DNA of 64,000 bases from Euphorbia lathyris. Its lineage: Eukaryota > Streptophyta > Magnoliopsida > Malpighiales > Euphorbiaceae. Below the pieces are notes generated by a model. The model was not told the DNA's origin. It was given only the letters and a program-made list of their open reading frames with translations, and did no database searches. Where the stretch lies: positions 23,624,531-23,688,530 of the forward strand of contig NC_088910.1 of the NCBI RefSeq assembly GCF_963576675.1. The letters run 5' to 3'. Shown here in pieces: positions 32,934 through 44,536 of this stretch; within the stretch, counting starts at the first letter, position 1; each line of letters opens with the position of its first letter. The position numbers and the translations under genes are program-made.

Positions 32934-34934
32934 TTGTTTTCTGGGTTTTTTATGAGTTCATCTTCTAGGTCTATTACTGAACTTTTTAATTTGACCACCA
33001 CTTCCTCCGAAATTAGCTGGACCACTTCTTCCGAAAGTTTTAGTTCTTCTGAAAGTACACCTAGCTGTGATTTTACCGAGTTGTGTAATACGGTGAGGGA
33101 GAGTAGGAATTGTCAAACCCGTTTGTTTAGGACTCGAAATTTTCCTGCCACCGTGACTCATATTGCTCCAGCGATAGATTTTAGGAGATTTTCCGGAATG
33201 GAGGCTTCTTCTTCAATTCCGATTAGGAAAAAAGCACCTTGGGAGAGTCTACTCTGTCTCGTATGAGCGCTATGGATCTAAAAGATTTGGCGAATCGTTA
33301 TCCGTGGATCAAGGATTACGAGACTGAGTTGGCGGCTGCCCACCAGCGACCTGCCTGTCCGCCCGTCGGATATCTGTCTGTGTATAGTTGCCATGTAGAG
33401 AGAGGATTCTGTCTTCCTCTTCCTAAGATGATAGCGGATATCCTAGAGTATTTTGGGATCACTGTCTGCCAGCTGCATCCAAATGGCTGGTTGGATTTGG
33501 CTTTAGACTGTTATCTAGCTTCAAACCTCGGGGTAATCTGTAATCCTCGAGTCTTCCGGTCTCTTCACAAGCCTACGAAGCGTAAATCCGAGTCTTTCTA
33601 TACCTTCGCCAAATTCAAAACTTACTCGCCCTTCTGTGGTAAGATGTCGAATGTCCATCTCTGGGACGAAAGATTCTTTTTTGTTAAAGTGAAAGAAGGT
33701 GAACCCCTGGGATTCCCGTCGGTTTGGAATGCCAAACCTCTGCATATGGCTGGAGATCTACGTATACTGACGGACAACGATGAGAAGGTGGTGGATCTCA
33801 TGAAAAGCATCAAGACAGATGCTTGGACGTACGCCGATGCTTTGGAATTCATGATGAATGATATTCCTTTGATCCGCCGTGAAGAGGATAGAATTACTTA
33901 CGTGAAGTTTACCTAACTAGATAAAGGTAATTTTGTTTCTTCCTTGAACTTTGATTATTTCGTTGTTCCCTTGTCAGGGGTTTGTCTGAGGCAAGTCGCG
34001 CCCTTGTAGAGATGCGTAGAAAACAGAAGGAGCTAGAGGCCCAAAAAGATATGCATGTGGTTAAGCCTGATTTGGGCGGGTACTGGCTCGCCAAGTACGG
34101 TCATAAAGGGTCCCTAAGGAATGAGTCGGTCATCAATGATCTGGACGAGGCCCTTGGTCAACTTGGCGAAGTGTAGGAGAGCCAGAACAAGTTCTCCGGG
34201 TTAGCCCATGCCAAGATGGGAAAAAGGGATCTCCTTTCGGTGAGCTTTCTTTATCTCACATTTTTGGATAAAAGAGTGATCTCTACGAGGAGATTTTTGT
34301 CTCACATCGTCTTTTGTTTTAACAGGCATATACGCACATGCGTGCCATGGAGGTGGATCTTCTGCAAGGGGTGGCGGATAAGGCGACTATAAAGAGGCTG
34401 GAGAAAGAGGTCGATGTTGCCAATACAAATGCCGCTTCCGCCATTGCTCTTAACGAGAGCAAAGACACAGAGATCCGCAATCTAAAGGAGAATTTGGAGG
34501 AGATGGAGAAGGATGCTAAGAATCACGAGGATGCCTTGCTGAACGCGGAGATCCTGGCGGGAGAATGTGCTTATTATTACGGCGAATGGATCATGGTGTA
34601 TGTTAAGCTTTCCTACCCTGAGATTGATTTTATGGACCCAGAGTACCTGGTCCCCGAGGTTGAAGATTGCCTAAAATATCGCAAGATCCCCAACGTTAAG
34701 GATTTCATCCGTGATCAAATTCGGAAGAAGCTGAGCGGATCAGCATAGGAGACCAAACCTATGGTGGATCTTGAAGCGGAGGACCTCGGCGAATCATCTC
34801 AGGGGGCGGGCGACAAGAGCAGTGATGTAATAGATTGTATGGTTCCTCAAGAAGGAACCATTACTGTAGAGAAGGAGATTCCTCTAGAAGGAGCATCTGT
34901 TGAGAAAGATGCTAAGGAGGATACTCCTGTTTGA
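32934..34934 (+). pseudogene. antisense accessory gene of the Tat element (putative gypsy-type transposon protein)
   Basis: It lies on the strand opposite to gag-pol, downstream of integrase, like the antisense ORF known in some Tat elements such as Grande. A Ser/Thr-rich leader (32934-33230) is followed after a frameshift by an open block 33239-33916 (DLANRYPWIKDYETEL, GFCLPLPKMIADILEYFGIT, NGWLDLALDCYLASNLG, LWDERFFFVK) that resembles the plant 'putative gypsy type transposon' domain. GT-AG borders suggest introns around 33927-33976 and 34240-34325. Later exons give a basic/acidic coiled coil (34338-34620) and a C-terminal part ending TGA at 34934. Nonsense codons at 33914, 34174 and 34746 show decay. 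Function unknown. Confidence 0.7.
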
Positions 34935-35513
34935 ATGTAATTTACGTACAATTTATTTTAATCCTTTTTTGCAACCATTTATCTTTACTTTATGCTTTAT
35001 ATCTTTCAGCAAGTAATTTTATAGGTTTTAGGATTTATCTTGTTGGTTCGAGGTAGGTGGCCAGCCATACCCCGGAGTGTGAGCCTTTTTGAAGGCTTGA
35101 AGCTTTTATTCCTTTAGAGGAAGTTAAGCTGCCTTAGGCGATCGATTTGCTTCCTATCTTTGAGGTGAATCGATCCGCCACTAGGACTTAGAACTCTTCT
35201 TTAGAAAGAGTGTGTGAGAGTGTAAAGATCTAACGTCTGAGAAATGTTCTAACTCTATCTCTGACGGTGATCAATTGTTTCCTATCTTTGAGGTGAATTG
35301 ACCCGCCGCTGAGATTGTTCTCCTATCTTTAAGGAGAAAGTAGTCATGCCATGATAGCATTTATTCTATTTGTGGGAATGCGTTTTGTTGCCTCCCCCAT
35401 TTTTGAATTCGGAATATTTATATTACTGCAAGAAAAGTACTTAAAGAAAGAATTTGCAAAATGAAAATTTCCTTTTATTAAATGGCTATTCACCTTATTA
35501 CAACGAATTGGTC
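34935..35513. other. Tat noncoding stretch between antisense gene and integrase, with direct repeats
   Basis: A 44-base segment containing TTCCTATCTTTGAGGTGAAT at 35141-35184 recurs at 35269-35312, and a third partial copy (TCCTATCTTTAAGGAG) lies near 35320. No coding capacity seen. Confidence 0.7.
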
Positions 35514-36956
35514 TTATATGTGAGCCTCGTTAAAACCTTTAATAAGAAAAACCACATGGGATAAAAACTTACTAAAGGAAAAAGAGTACTCAAGACCTTG
35601 GTTACATTTTATTCTCTGACAAATCCACGTCCGTGGCAGAGTGTTCCCCTCCATATCTTGGATTTTGAAAGTGGCAGGTCCAATTTTGGTGACTATTTTG
35701 TATGGCCCCGTCCAGGTGATTCCTAATTTTCCCTTGCCTTCCAAGGATTGAATTTTGTCCGCCTTTCGGAGCACTAGGTCCCCTAGGTTCAGATCCACGA
35801 GCTTGGCGTGTTTGTCGTGATAGGCTGCAATCCTCTGTTTGTAGGCGGCCATTCATACATACGCCTTCTCCCTTCTTGTTTCCAATTGATCCAGACTTTC
35901 CTTTAATCTTTGGTCATTCCTGTCTTCACAGTAAAACAAGACTCTGTCGCTAGGGACCTGGATCTCGATAGGGATCACAGCTTCTACACCATAAGTGAGG
36001 GCGAATGGTGATTCGCCAGTTGCAGTTCGAGGAGTGGTTCTGTATGCCTATAGGACATTCATGAGGTGATCCGCCCACTTTTTGTTATGCTCACCCAGTC
36101 TCTTTTTTATGCCCTTGACAATCGTTCGATTTGTTACCTCGGTCATCCCATTGGACTGGGGGTAGTAAACAGAGGCGAACCTGTTTTGAATGCCTTGGCA
36201 TTCGCAGAATGCTCTGAACTCTCCATAATTGAACTACGTCCCATTGTCGGTAATAATCGTGTGGGGAACTCCGAATCTGCCGACTATATTGTCTCTGACA
36301 AACTCGACCATTCGCTCTGCACTTATAGAAGAGACAGCTTCGGCCTCAACCCACTTCGTAAAGTGGTCCACAGCTACCACAACATATTTCCTTTGTCTCT
36401 GAGTATGAGGAAATGGGCCAACAATGTCAATCCCCCAAATGGCAAAGGGTCGTCCTTCAACAATGGGATTTTGTAGGTGCTTAGCCGTGTGAGATTCGTT
36501 TGCATGGACCTGGCAATTATGACAGGACTCCACTAGTTTTTGAGCATCAAGTTCCGCTATGGGCCAATAAAATCCTGCCAATCTGGACTTTTTCAAAATG
36601 GAGGCGGATGCTTCATGAGCCCCACAAGTACCTTCATGCAATTCCTTGAGGATCTGTTGTCCCTCTTTTGTCGTTACACACTTCAACCAGGGATGACCAA
36701 AAGATTTTCTGTACAGCTAGTCATTCATTATGGAAAAGTATGCGGCCTTTCTCATCGTCCGTTTAGCCTTTTCTTTGTCTTGAGGCAAAGACCCAGTGGA
36801 GAGATACTGTTGGATCGGTGATCTCCAATCTCTTTCAATGGATGTAAGAAGAGATACAGTTTCGGAGGTGAATGTTGGCATCGTCTTGACTTCAAACGGG
36901 CATTATAGGTCCGCCCATTGCTCCTTGCTAGAAGCCAGTTTAGCTAGATGGTCAGT
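35514..36956 (-). pseudogene. Tat integrase
   Basis: It reads HEGTCGAHEASASI and SCHNCQVHAN (HHCC finger, about 36520-36640), GIDIVGPFPHTQ, TDNGT followed by TAG where glutamine is expected (about 36234), YYPQSNGMTEVTNRTI (about 36150), AYRTTPRTATGESPF, and a C-terminal domain with LNLGDLVLRKADK and WTGPYKI. In-frame TAG and TGA codons break it at several sites, for example a TAG for the conserved tryptophan before AYRTT and a TGA before MAAYKQR. Confidence 0.88.
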
Positions 36957-37745
36957 TTATGTGTTTGATCCCCGAGGCACATGGACTAGCTCCCACTTGG
37001 TTTCCTTGATCTCAAGGTAGCTCAACAACTTTTTGACCTCTTCTACATATTTGGCCAGGATGTCATCTTTCACTTCAAAGTTTTTGATTACCTGGTTGAC
37101 CATTAGCTTGGAATCGTTATAAATCACGATCCGCTCGGGTGTAATCTCCTTCAACAGGCGTAGCCCCAATATTAAGGCCTCATACTCCGTTGCGTTGTTT
37201 GTTGCGGGAAAGTCTAACTTTGCAGCATAATGCAGTTTTATATAATGCAGTCCCTTGATCACGATGCCTATCCCTGCACCTTCAACTGAAGAAGCCCCAT
37301 CAGTGTACATCGTCCATTCTTCAACCTTGTATTTGGGGAGATTCACACCTTCTTCAGTGAATTCATTCACAAAGTCTGCCAAGACTTGCCTTTTCAGGGC
37401 GGATCTGCCTTCATAACGGACATCAAATTCACCCAGGCGGATTGCCCATTCCATCAATCTTCCTGAAGTTTTTGGCCTTTGCAGTACTTTCCTCATGGGT
37501 ATGTTAGTGTGGACAATGACTGTATGAGCCTGGAAATAAGGTCTGAGGCGGATCGAAGTGGTGACAACGGCCAGTGCCATCTTATCCAATTTTGAATATC
37601 GTGTTTCGGCGTCTTTTAGAACTTTGCTCACATAATAGATCGGATACTGCTGGCCATCCTCTTCCCTTATCATGACAGTACAAACTACTTTATCTGTAAC
37701 AGAGACATACATGTAAAGATTCTCACCTTTCAATGGTCTGCTCAT
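36957..37745 (-). pseudogene. Tat RNase H and second (archaeal-type) RNase H
   Basis: An open 262-codon frame. The first RNase H remnant reads YYVSKVLKDAETRYSKLDKM and is followed by a linker. The second RNase H has MYTDGASSVEGAGIGIVI, NNATEYEALILGLRLL and YNDSKLMVNQV with the acidic residues in place. Possession of two RNase H domains is characteristic of Tat elements. It is out of frame with the RT upstream because of a frameshift near 37800. Confidence 0.88.
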
Positions 37746-38557
37746 CAGAGGTGGTTCCGTGAGGAAGCGTTTGATTCCTTCGAAAGCTTGCTTACAATCT
37801 TCATTCCACTCAAATGCTTTCTGTTTTTTATCACTTCATAGAAGGGTAGGCATCTGCGAGCTGAACATGAGATGAACCTGCCCAAGGCTATGATACGCCC
37901 ATTAAGACGATGTACCTCTCTAACATTTTGTGGCGTCTTCATATCCAAAACAGCTTTAATCTTGTCTGGGTTTGGACTCACTCCTTTCTGGCTGATCATG
38001 AATCCCAGGAATTTTCCGTAAGTCGCCCCAAAGGTGCATTTCTCTGGGTTCAATTTAATGTTGTGCTGACGAAGGACCCCAAGGACTTCCCTTATATCAT
38101 CCGCATGCTTCTCCACAGTGGTACTCTTGATGATCATATCATCTACATAGACAGAAAAGTTGCCACCTTTTCTCCCTTCGAATACTTTATTCATCATCCG
38201 CTGGTAAGTTTCCCCTGCATTTTTAAGTCCAAAGGGCATGACCTTAAAACAATAGGTCGCTTGGTGAGTCACGAACGAAGTTTTGATCCTGTCAAACGGC
38301 TCCATTGGGATCTGGTGATAGCTCGACTTCACATCAGTGAAGGAATACATGACGTGTCCCGCGGTTCCATCTACTAAGATATCAATACATGGTAGAGGGT
38401 AGTTGTCTTTGGGACAAGCTTTATTGAGATATGTGAAATCAATACACATGCGGTATGATCCGCCTGCCTTCTTGACTAGTACTACATTTGCCAGCCATTG
38501 CGTATAAATTACTTCCTCGATGGCGTCCGCCTTCTTGAGTTTAAATCTCTTCCTCAA
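37745..38557 (-). pseudogene. Tat reverse transcriptase
   Basis: It reads WLANVVLVKKAGGSYRMCID, the motif YLNKACPKDNYPLP, the substrate-binding MPFGLKNAGETYQRMMN and the catalytic YVDDMIIKS. It is open across 270 codons, but a one-base shift at about 38545 separates it from the protease-linked part and another at about 37800 separates it from RNase H. Confidence 0.9.
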
Positions 38558-40451
38558 TCACCTTCTGTCTCTCAAGACCATGATTTCTTCGTTTTTGTGC
38601 TATCGGGACCGCGTCCTTGGCGATATTAAGTTTATGAGTAATCACATCCGGACTAATCCCTGGGAGGATCTCATCCTTCCATGCAAAGACATCTTCCGAA
38701 TCAAGGAGAACCTTTGTAATATCTTCCTTAATCTCATCTTTTAGCCCTCTAGCGATTCGTACCTGCTTTCCATTTGCCATAAGAAACATCTCTGTATCTC
38801 CCAGGGCCATTGTGACAAGTTCCTCCTCTTCATCATCCTTAGACCGAGGGCGAATCGTCAAGGATGTCGAATATGTCTCCTGAGCAACTCTTTGGTTCCC
38901 TTTGACCATTACTCCTCCCTTGGCAGTAGGGATATACATGGTTAAATGGCGAATGGATATGAGAGCCACCGCCTCTGAGATGAAAGGCCGTCCCAAGATG
39001 ACATTATAAGCCAACTGACCATTTATAATGGAGAACTCCAGATCTCCCTTCCAGACTTGATCTTCATATGCCAACTCGCATTCCAACATTACCTGCCCTT
39101 TTGTCTGGATTGTGTGTCCTGTTACTCACAGGATGTCTACAATGGTGGTCTCCACCTTGATAGGATCGATCTTGAGCTTGGCGAATGCCCCTCTCGTAAT
39201 GACGTTGCATGAACTGCCAGTGTCAATCATTACTCTTTTCATTTCCCATCCTTCCACCATCATGGTGATGACCAGAGCATCTGCGTGAGGGGGAACCTCT
39301 GGGCCTACATCCGCGAAAGGGCGGTTGAGTGAAGTCCTGTCAAGAGCAGTGGTTTTTGTCTTCTTTAGCGTATGTTGATACCCTGGTCCGCCCGCTATGA
39401 CATTAATGACCCCTTTCGCCTTATTTTTCGGATCATATCTTGGTTTATCACCATCTCCTTTCCTGTTATCATTTTGGACGAACCTGTCCAACTTTCCCCT
39501 TTCGATAAGACTTTCTATCTCTCTGGCTAATTCCCAGCACACATCCATCTCATGACCATTCCTCCTGTGGTACTTGCAATAATTTTTGGGATTTTTCCCC
39601 GTGTTGGTGTACTCCCCCCTTTTTGGTTCCGGGTATGAAATGCTCCGCTTGTGCTGGTTGTTCTCTATCCACATTAGTACTTCACTTTTGGAGGCATTTA
39701 ATGGTGTAAACGACGGCGTGTATGCTGATTTGTTCCTAGAGCCTCTTCGCCTACCTCGGGATGACGAATCAGGGAGCTTTTCCTTTTCCTTGTCCCGTCT
39801 ACGAGATTCGCCTTTGTCTCTCTTGGGTGGGGATACAGATTCTCTACGGATGAAGTCAACCTCCATGAAATCCTTGCATCTTTCTATCAGCTCTGCCATA
39901 TTTTTCGGTTTGTTTCTGATTAGATCTTCCTGTAAGCTTTTACATGTTGTGTTCTTCACTAGCGCTTCCACTGCCATAGAGACATCCACATCAACAATGC
40001 GGATACACAACTTGTTGAAATTGTCGACATACTCCCGAAGGGGTTCATTCTATTTCTGTTTCAACTCAAAGAGTTTTCGTGATTTAACGACTAGAGGAAT
40101 GCATCCGGCAAATTTCGCACAAAATTCTCGACTTAACTGATCCCGACTGTCTATCGATCCTGGGGGAAGAGACTGGAACCAGTCGTAAGCAGGACCTTTT
40201 AGCGTAGTGATGAACATCCGACACAGCACTGCCTCACTCGCCCGATTAAGGCTAAGCAACATGTGATACTTCCTTGCATGGGCTTCAGGATTATCCTCAC
40301 CTGAGTAGACTTGGATGTTGGGAATCTTAAAGTGCCTCTCAGTTTCCTCAGCATCGATCCACGCAGTGAAGGGCGAATCACGGTTGGCGAATGGATTATG
40401 CCTGACATTCTCTTTGTTCTGACGGCGTATCTCGGCTCTGATTTGCTCCAC
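38541..40451 (-). pseudogene. Tat gag capsid, zinc finger and protease
   Basis: One frame interrupted only by stops at about 40048 (TAG in KQKQNEPLREY context) and 39126 (TGA). In order: capsid with FKIPNIQVYSGEDNPEAHA and GPAYDWFQSLPPGSI (about 40150-40350), an Arg/Glu-rich linker, zinc finger CKYHRRNGHEMDVC (about 39530-39580), protease VMIDTGSSCNVI (about 39200) and a C-terminal protease segment (NVILGRPFISEAVALIS, about 38980). Confidence 0.88.
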
Positions 40452-41252
40452 GATAGAACCTTACTTCTCCCTGGGATGCCTCCTACTTGGAGGTCTACTT
40501 TGAGAAGACGAAGAGCTGGAGTCGGATGACGGATTTGATGGTGACCTTCTACCACCTCCGCCACGTCCTCTTGGAGGAGCTCGCCTATTTTCTCCCTGGT
40601 TCGGTGGCAGCTATTGCCTAACCTGTCGAGGTGACCCAGCTTGCCGCTCACTTCTCCTTCGGTCAGATGATGGAGGAGATCTACCTCGCCGGGGTGATCA
40701 ACGCCTGGGGTGGGAAGGGGATCGAGATCTCTCTCTTCCACGCGTCTTCTTACGCTTCTTATGCCTCCGACCCTCCTGTCCGCCGATGGTGATCCCAGGG
40801 TTTATGGTGCCCCTACGAAGAGTTTGATCATTCCTTTGACTCCCTTCCGGTATATCAGAAAATAGCCTTCGATTTAACGGTTGGCTACTGGCGAGCGCTG
40901 GATTAACAACTGTGGAGTCCGCAGGTTGAGAAAGAAAAAACGACGAGTCACGAGCATTGGGTCCTATAAGAGTATTTTGCCATTGTGATGGCGTAGGAAC
41001 TGGTGGAGGACGACGGAGGTTGAATGGGGAAACTATCATGTAAGACCTCAGTCGACTCTCCATGGCGGGTCCATGCTCCCTTCCGACGGACCCCGCGCAA
41101 ATTTCAATGAAAGAGTCAGGTGACATGCTCCCCTCTCCGTGTACGGTTGGTGCATCAGGATCAATGCGACCAGCGTTCGTAACAGGATTAGTTGATGGTG
41201 TTATAGGTGGTATTTCAGTTCCTGTTGAGGGATTGGACCCTCCACTTGCCAT
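40452..41252 (-). pseudogene. Tat gag N-terminal region
   Basis: ATG at 41252 opens a 184-codon block rich in Ser, Pro and Thr and ending in an Arg/Ser/Lys-rich tract (GRERSRSPSHPRR). The same frame then continues through TGA (about 40698), TAG and TAA to the capsid at 40451. The open frame on the same strand at 40199-40741 is a shadow. Confidence 0.75.
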
Positions 41253-41379
41253 GTTTAAAACGTGAATGAAATCCTTATTGGGTTAGGATTCCACGATCAC
41301 CACACCAATTGATAACTAGTGGTGAATTTTCGATCAGCTGCCTTCCCTGTGGAGGCGTCGTTGGGTTCGACGGGGGGAA

Positions 41380-41391
41380 GCTCTGATGCCA
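41380..41391 (-). other. Tat primer-binding site
   Basis: The minus strand reads TGGCATCAGAGC, one base from the initiator-Met tRNA primer site TGGTATCAGAGC. It sits a few bases inside the insertion point of the copia element, and the 5' LTR continues beyond that at 52566. Confidence 0.65.
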
Positions 41392-41395
41392 AAGT
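41391..41395. repeat. target-site duplication AAAGT, left copy
   Basis: AAAGT at 41391-41395 and 52556-52560 flanks TGTTGAAAC...CCAACA. Confidence 0.95.
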
Positions 41396-42726
41396 TGTTG
41401 AAACACCGTTCCACATGATTTTGATTTGACAAAATTATTTAAGTATATGATTAAAGAATATTCTAAACACACTAAGTTTAAATGCTTTGATTTATTACAC
41501 TAATGTGTTTGTTCAATATTGAGTTAAATTGTTTATAAGACATAAAGACTAAAAGGCTAAAGGCCCAAAGGAAAGTCAAAGGCCCAAGACAACTCGGCCC
41601 GTGTAAACAAAACGCTGTCGTTATGAACAAAACGCAGCTCAGCATGAAGAAGGATCTGGAAGACTTTCTTTATCTACTTCGGAACGAAGCTGCTGAGTTG
41701 GACGACAAAGAGTACAAGACAGCAGCTGAGCAAGGAACAACTTCAAGACAAAGTATTTCTACTTTGGGTAAAGTTCAGAAGACACAGAAAGCTGTCTGGA
41801 AGACTTTGCCATAAAAGGCGAAACATTCTGTCCTTCTGTCTAAAAGCTGCTCAACACTGACCAAAGACAGAAGATACAATAATCTGATTGGCCAACGGCA
41901 CTGAGCGTGTACTGAGTGACAACGACATCAAGCCGTTTCCCTCCAACGGTTATTTTGAAATTTGAAATAACCGATACCTCAAGTGTCACTATAAATAGGC
42001 CTTTCAGTTGCTTCATTCGATGAAGATCTTCACCAAGCCATTACGCTGACCAAATTTCTACTTGAAGAATCTATGTGAAAAGGCAAAGCAAATACTTACA
42101 CCAATTTCCATATTACTGTGTAAAAGTCTAGAGTGATTATCCAATCATCTAAAGTGTCTTAGCAATTGTTGTTTAGGACAAACTTATTATCATTTCTAGA
42201 AATAGAAAGGAGAGGCTGAGTACTCGGTTATAGTACTCAACAATAGAATAGGGGTGAGTAGAGGTATAGAGGAAGGTACTCTTGTTATACTCATCTTCTT
42301 GTTGTAAAAGGTTTGATGCTCTACCGTTAAAGAGCTCAGTAGAGAATTCGAAAGCTCGGAACGTGTTCTGGGGATAGGACGTAGGCATAAAGGCCGAACC
42401 TGGATAAATCTGCTGAGTAACATCATTCTAACCTTAAACTCCTTTAATATATATATTGCTTGCTTAAACAAAACTGACCAAGTAAAGAGGTCAAACTGAG
42501 TTGTGTGCATTGAGTATCTGAGTTCAAGAATAGACTCAAGTGCTATCTCCTGACTCAAAGAAAGAAGCTGACTTAGTCACCAGTTGATTAAGCCAGTGTC
42601 TTACTTCACTCAGCGTGCTGTGTAATTCCTTTTCAAAATAAAAGAAGTTAGCCTTAACGTACTAAAATTTTAAATAGTTCCTATCCCCCCCTTGGAACTA
42701 ACTTGTTACGTTATAAGGGACCAACA
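41396..42726 (+). repeat. Sirevirus 5' LTR
   Basis: It runs from TGTTGAAACACC to GGACCAACA, with a TATA box TATAAATA at 41990-41997. Its 63-codon frame at 41623-41814 also occurs in the other LTR and is not regarded as a gene. Confidence 0.95.
41990..41997 (+). promoter_or_regulatory. TATA box of Sirevirus 5' LTR
   Basis: TATAAATA with matching copy at 51821-51828 in the 3' LTR. It is the likely start region for genomic RNA, about 30 bases downstream. Confidence 0.75.
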
Positions 42727-42728
42727 AG

Positions 42729-42740
42729 TGGTATTAGAGC
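42729..42740 (+). other. primer-binding site (initiator-Met tRNA type)
   Basis: TGGTATTAGAGC lies two bases after the 5' LTR. It differs from TGGTATCAGAGC at one base, a C-to-T change. Confidence 0.85.
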
Positions 42741-42788
42741 TTAAAAGCTCACTGTGAAAGGTTTAACTACCTTGAGCTGATCCCCACT

Positions 42789-44531
42789 ATGGCTGAAAAT
42801 AGCACTCGGTTTCTCCCAGGAAACCAGACAACTCAGATCTTACCTGAGGGGCTGTCCATTACTCGGCCTCCCCTATTCTTCGGGTCTAACTACACCTTCT
42901 GGAAGAATAGGATGAAAAACTTTATTCAGGCAACAAATATGAGTGCATGGCTTTCAATAGTCCAAGGCCCATTTGTTCCTGTTGAAGTTGTGGCTAGCCA
43001 AACAGTTGTCAAAGCTGAGGCCAAATGGACAGAAGATGATCTCAAGAAGCTACAAAACCACGCTTCAGCTATAAACATGCTTCACTGTGCGCTTGATGCT
43101 GCAGAATATAACAAGATTTCAGGTTGTGAGTCAGCGCAAGAGATCTGGAAGAAGCTGGAGGTCACCTACGAAGGAACCAACAAAGTGAAGGAGTCCAAGG
43201 AGAACCAGCAGATGAGACTATACGAGCTGTTCGAAATGAACGATGATGAAGGAATCTCTGACATGAATGCAAGGTTTACAAACATCATCAACGAGCTCAA
43301 GAGACTTGGGAAGATCTTCACTGAGGAAGAACAAGTCAAGAAGATTCTTAGGAGTCTTCTTAAAAACTGGCAAGCAAAGAAGACCGTTGTTGAGGAAGCT
43401 CAAGACTTAACCACCTATAAGTATGATGAACTCATCGGCTCACTGCTGACCCATGAGATCTCGATGAAGAATTTCGAGGTGAAGGAAAAGTCTGAAGACA
43501 AGAAGCAAAAGTCTCTTGTCATGAAAGCTGACTCCACTGATGGAAGCTCAACAGACGATGAAGAGATGGCTATGTTTACCAGAAAGATGAAAAGGCTGTT
43601 CAAAAAGAATGACAGATATTCTAAGAAGCCTTATAAAAAGTTTGATAAGTACAAAGCTGACTCCAGCGACAGCAAGTACAAGAAGGACAGCTCAAAGCCC
43701 ATTACTTGCTTTGAATGTCATCAAACTGGCCATATCAAGTCAAGCTGTCCCTCGCTAAGGAAAGAAAGAAAGAACGGCGAGAAGGCAATGGTGGCAACCT
43801 GGAGTGATAGTGATGATTCATCATCATCTGAAGCTGATGCCACTGAGTCAGCAAAAATTTGTTTCATGGTTGACGAACTTGCTGAGCCATGTGCTTCTGA
43901 GCATGCTGACCCCTCCATTGCATCTGATGATGAGGAACATTCAACTGAGGTAATATCACTACCCTTGCTCAGAAATGAAATGGTTAATGCCCTGAGTGAT
44001 CTTTACACACTTGTCAAAAAGTGTAATAAAAAGGCTAGAGCACTCAGCAGGCGATGTGACGAGGTTGAGGAGGTCAAACTGAGTGACCTTTGATATCTTC
44101 TTCAGGACAACTCAGATTTGCATAGTAACATTGGAATTATGCAAAAGTTTATCTCTGAGGTCCAATCAGATTCTAAGAAACTGAGAAAGGACGTCACATC
44201 CATTCAGAACCAACTAAAGGTTCCAAACAAAAGAAATATTCATCTAAATACTCAGTACCGAAGTACTGGTCAACAGAGATGGAATCCTCAGCGGAATGTC
44301 CAGTGTGACTTCTGTGGGAAGAAAGGACACACCACAAAGGTGTGCTGGCACGCTCAGCACTGGGGTGCTGACCAGTCAGTGAGACATCCTAAACGGAAGG
44401 TCAGCTGTGACTTCTGTGGAAAGAATGGCCATACTGTCCAAGTATGCCGTCATAAAATAAAACATGATGCTTTACCTGTTGAACCTAACAAGCAAGGACC
44501 CAAAAAGAATTGGGTACCTAAAAGTAACTAG
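42789..44531 (+). pseudogene. Sirevirus gag
   Basis: ATG at 42789 opens a 434-codon frame: capsid-type region (PPLFFGSNYTFWKNRMKNFI, EIWKKLEVTYEGTNKVKESK), first zinc knuckle CFECHQTGHIKSSC (about 43708-43750), then an acidic Ser/Asp/Glu tract. A TGA at 44091 interrupts it and the same frame goes on to 44531 with two more knuckles, CDFCGKKGHTTKVC and CDFCGKNGHTVQVC. Protease starts in a different frame at about 44537, so gag and pol are separated by a shift that may be native or mutational. Confidence 0.92.
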
Positions 44532-44536
44532 TCACA

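Noticed and set aside
41623..41814. 63-codon frame in the Sirevirus LTR, repeated at 51454-51645
   Set aside because: It is conserved only because the LTRs are copies; it has no motif and lies upstream of the LTR TATA box.
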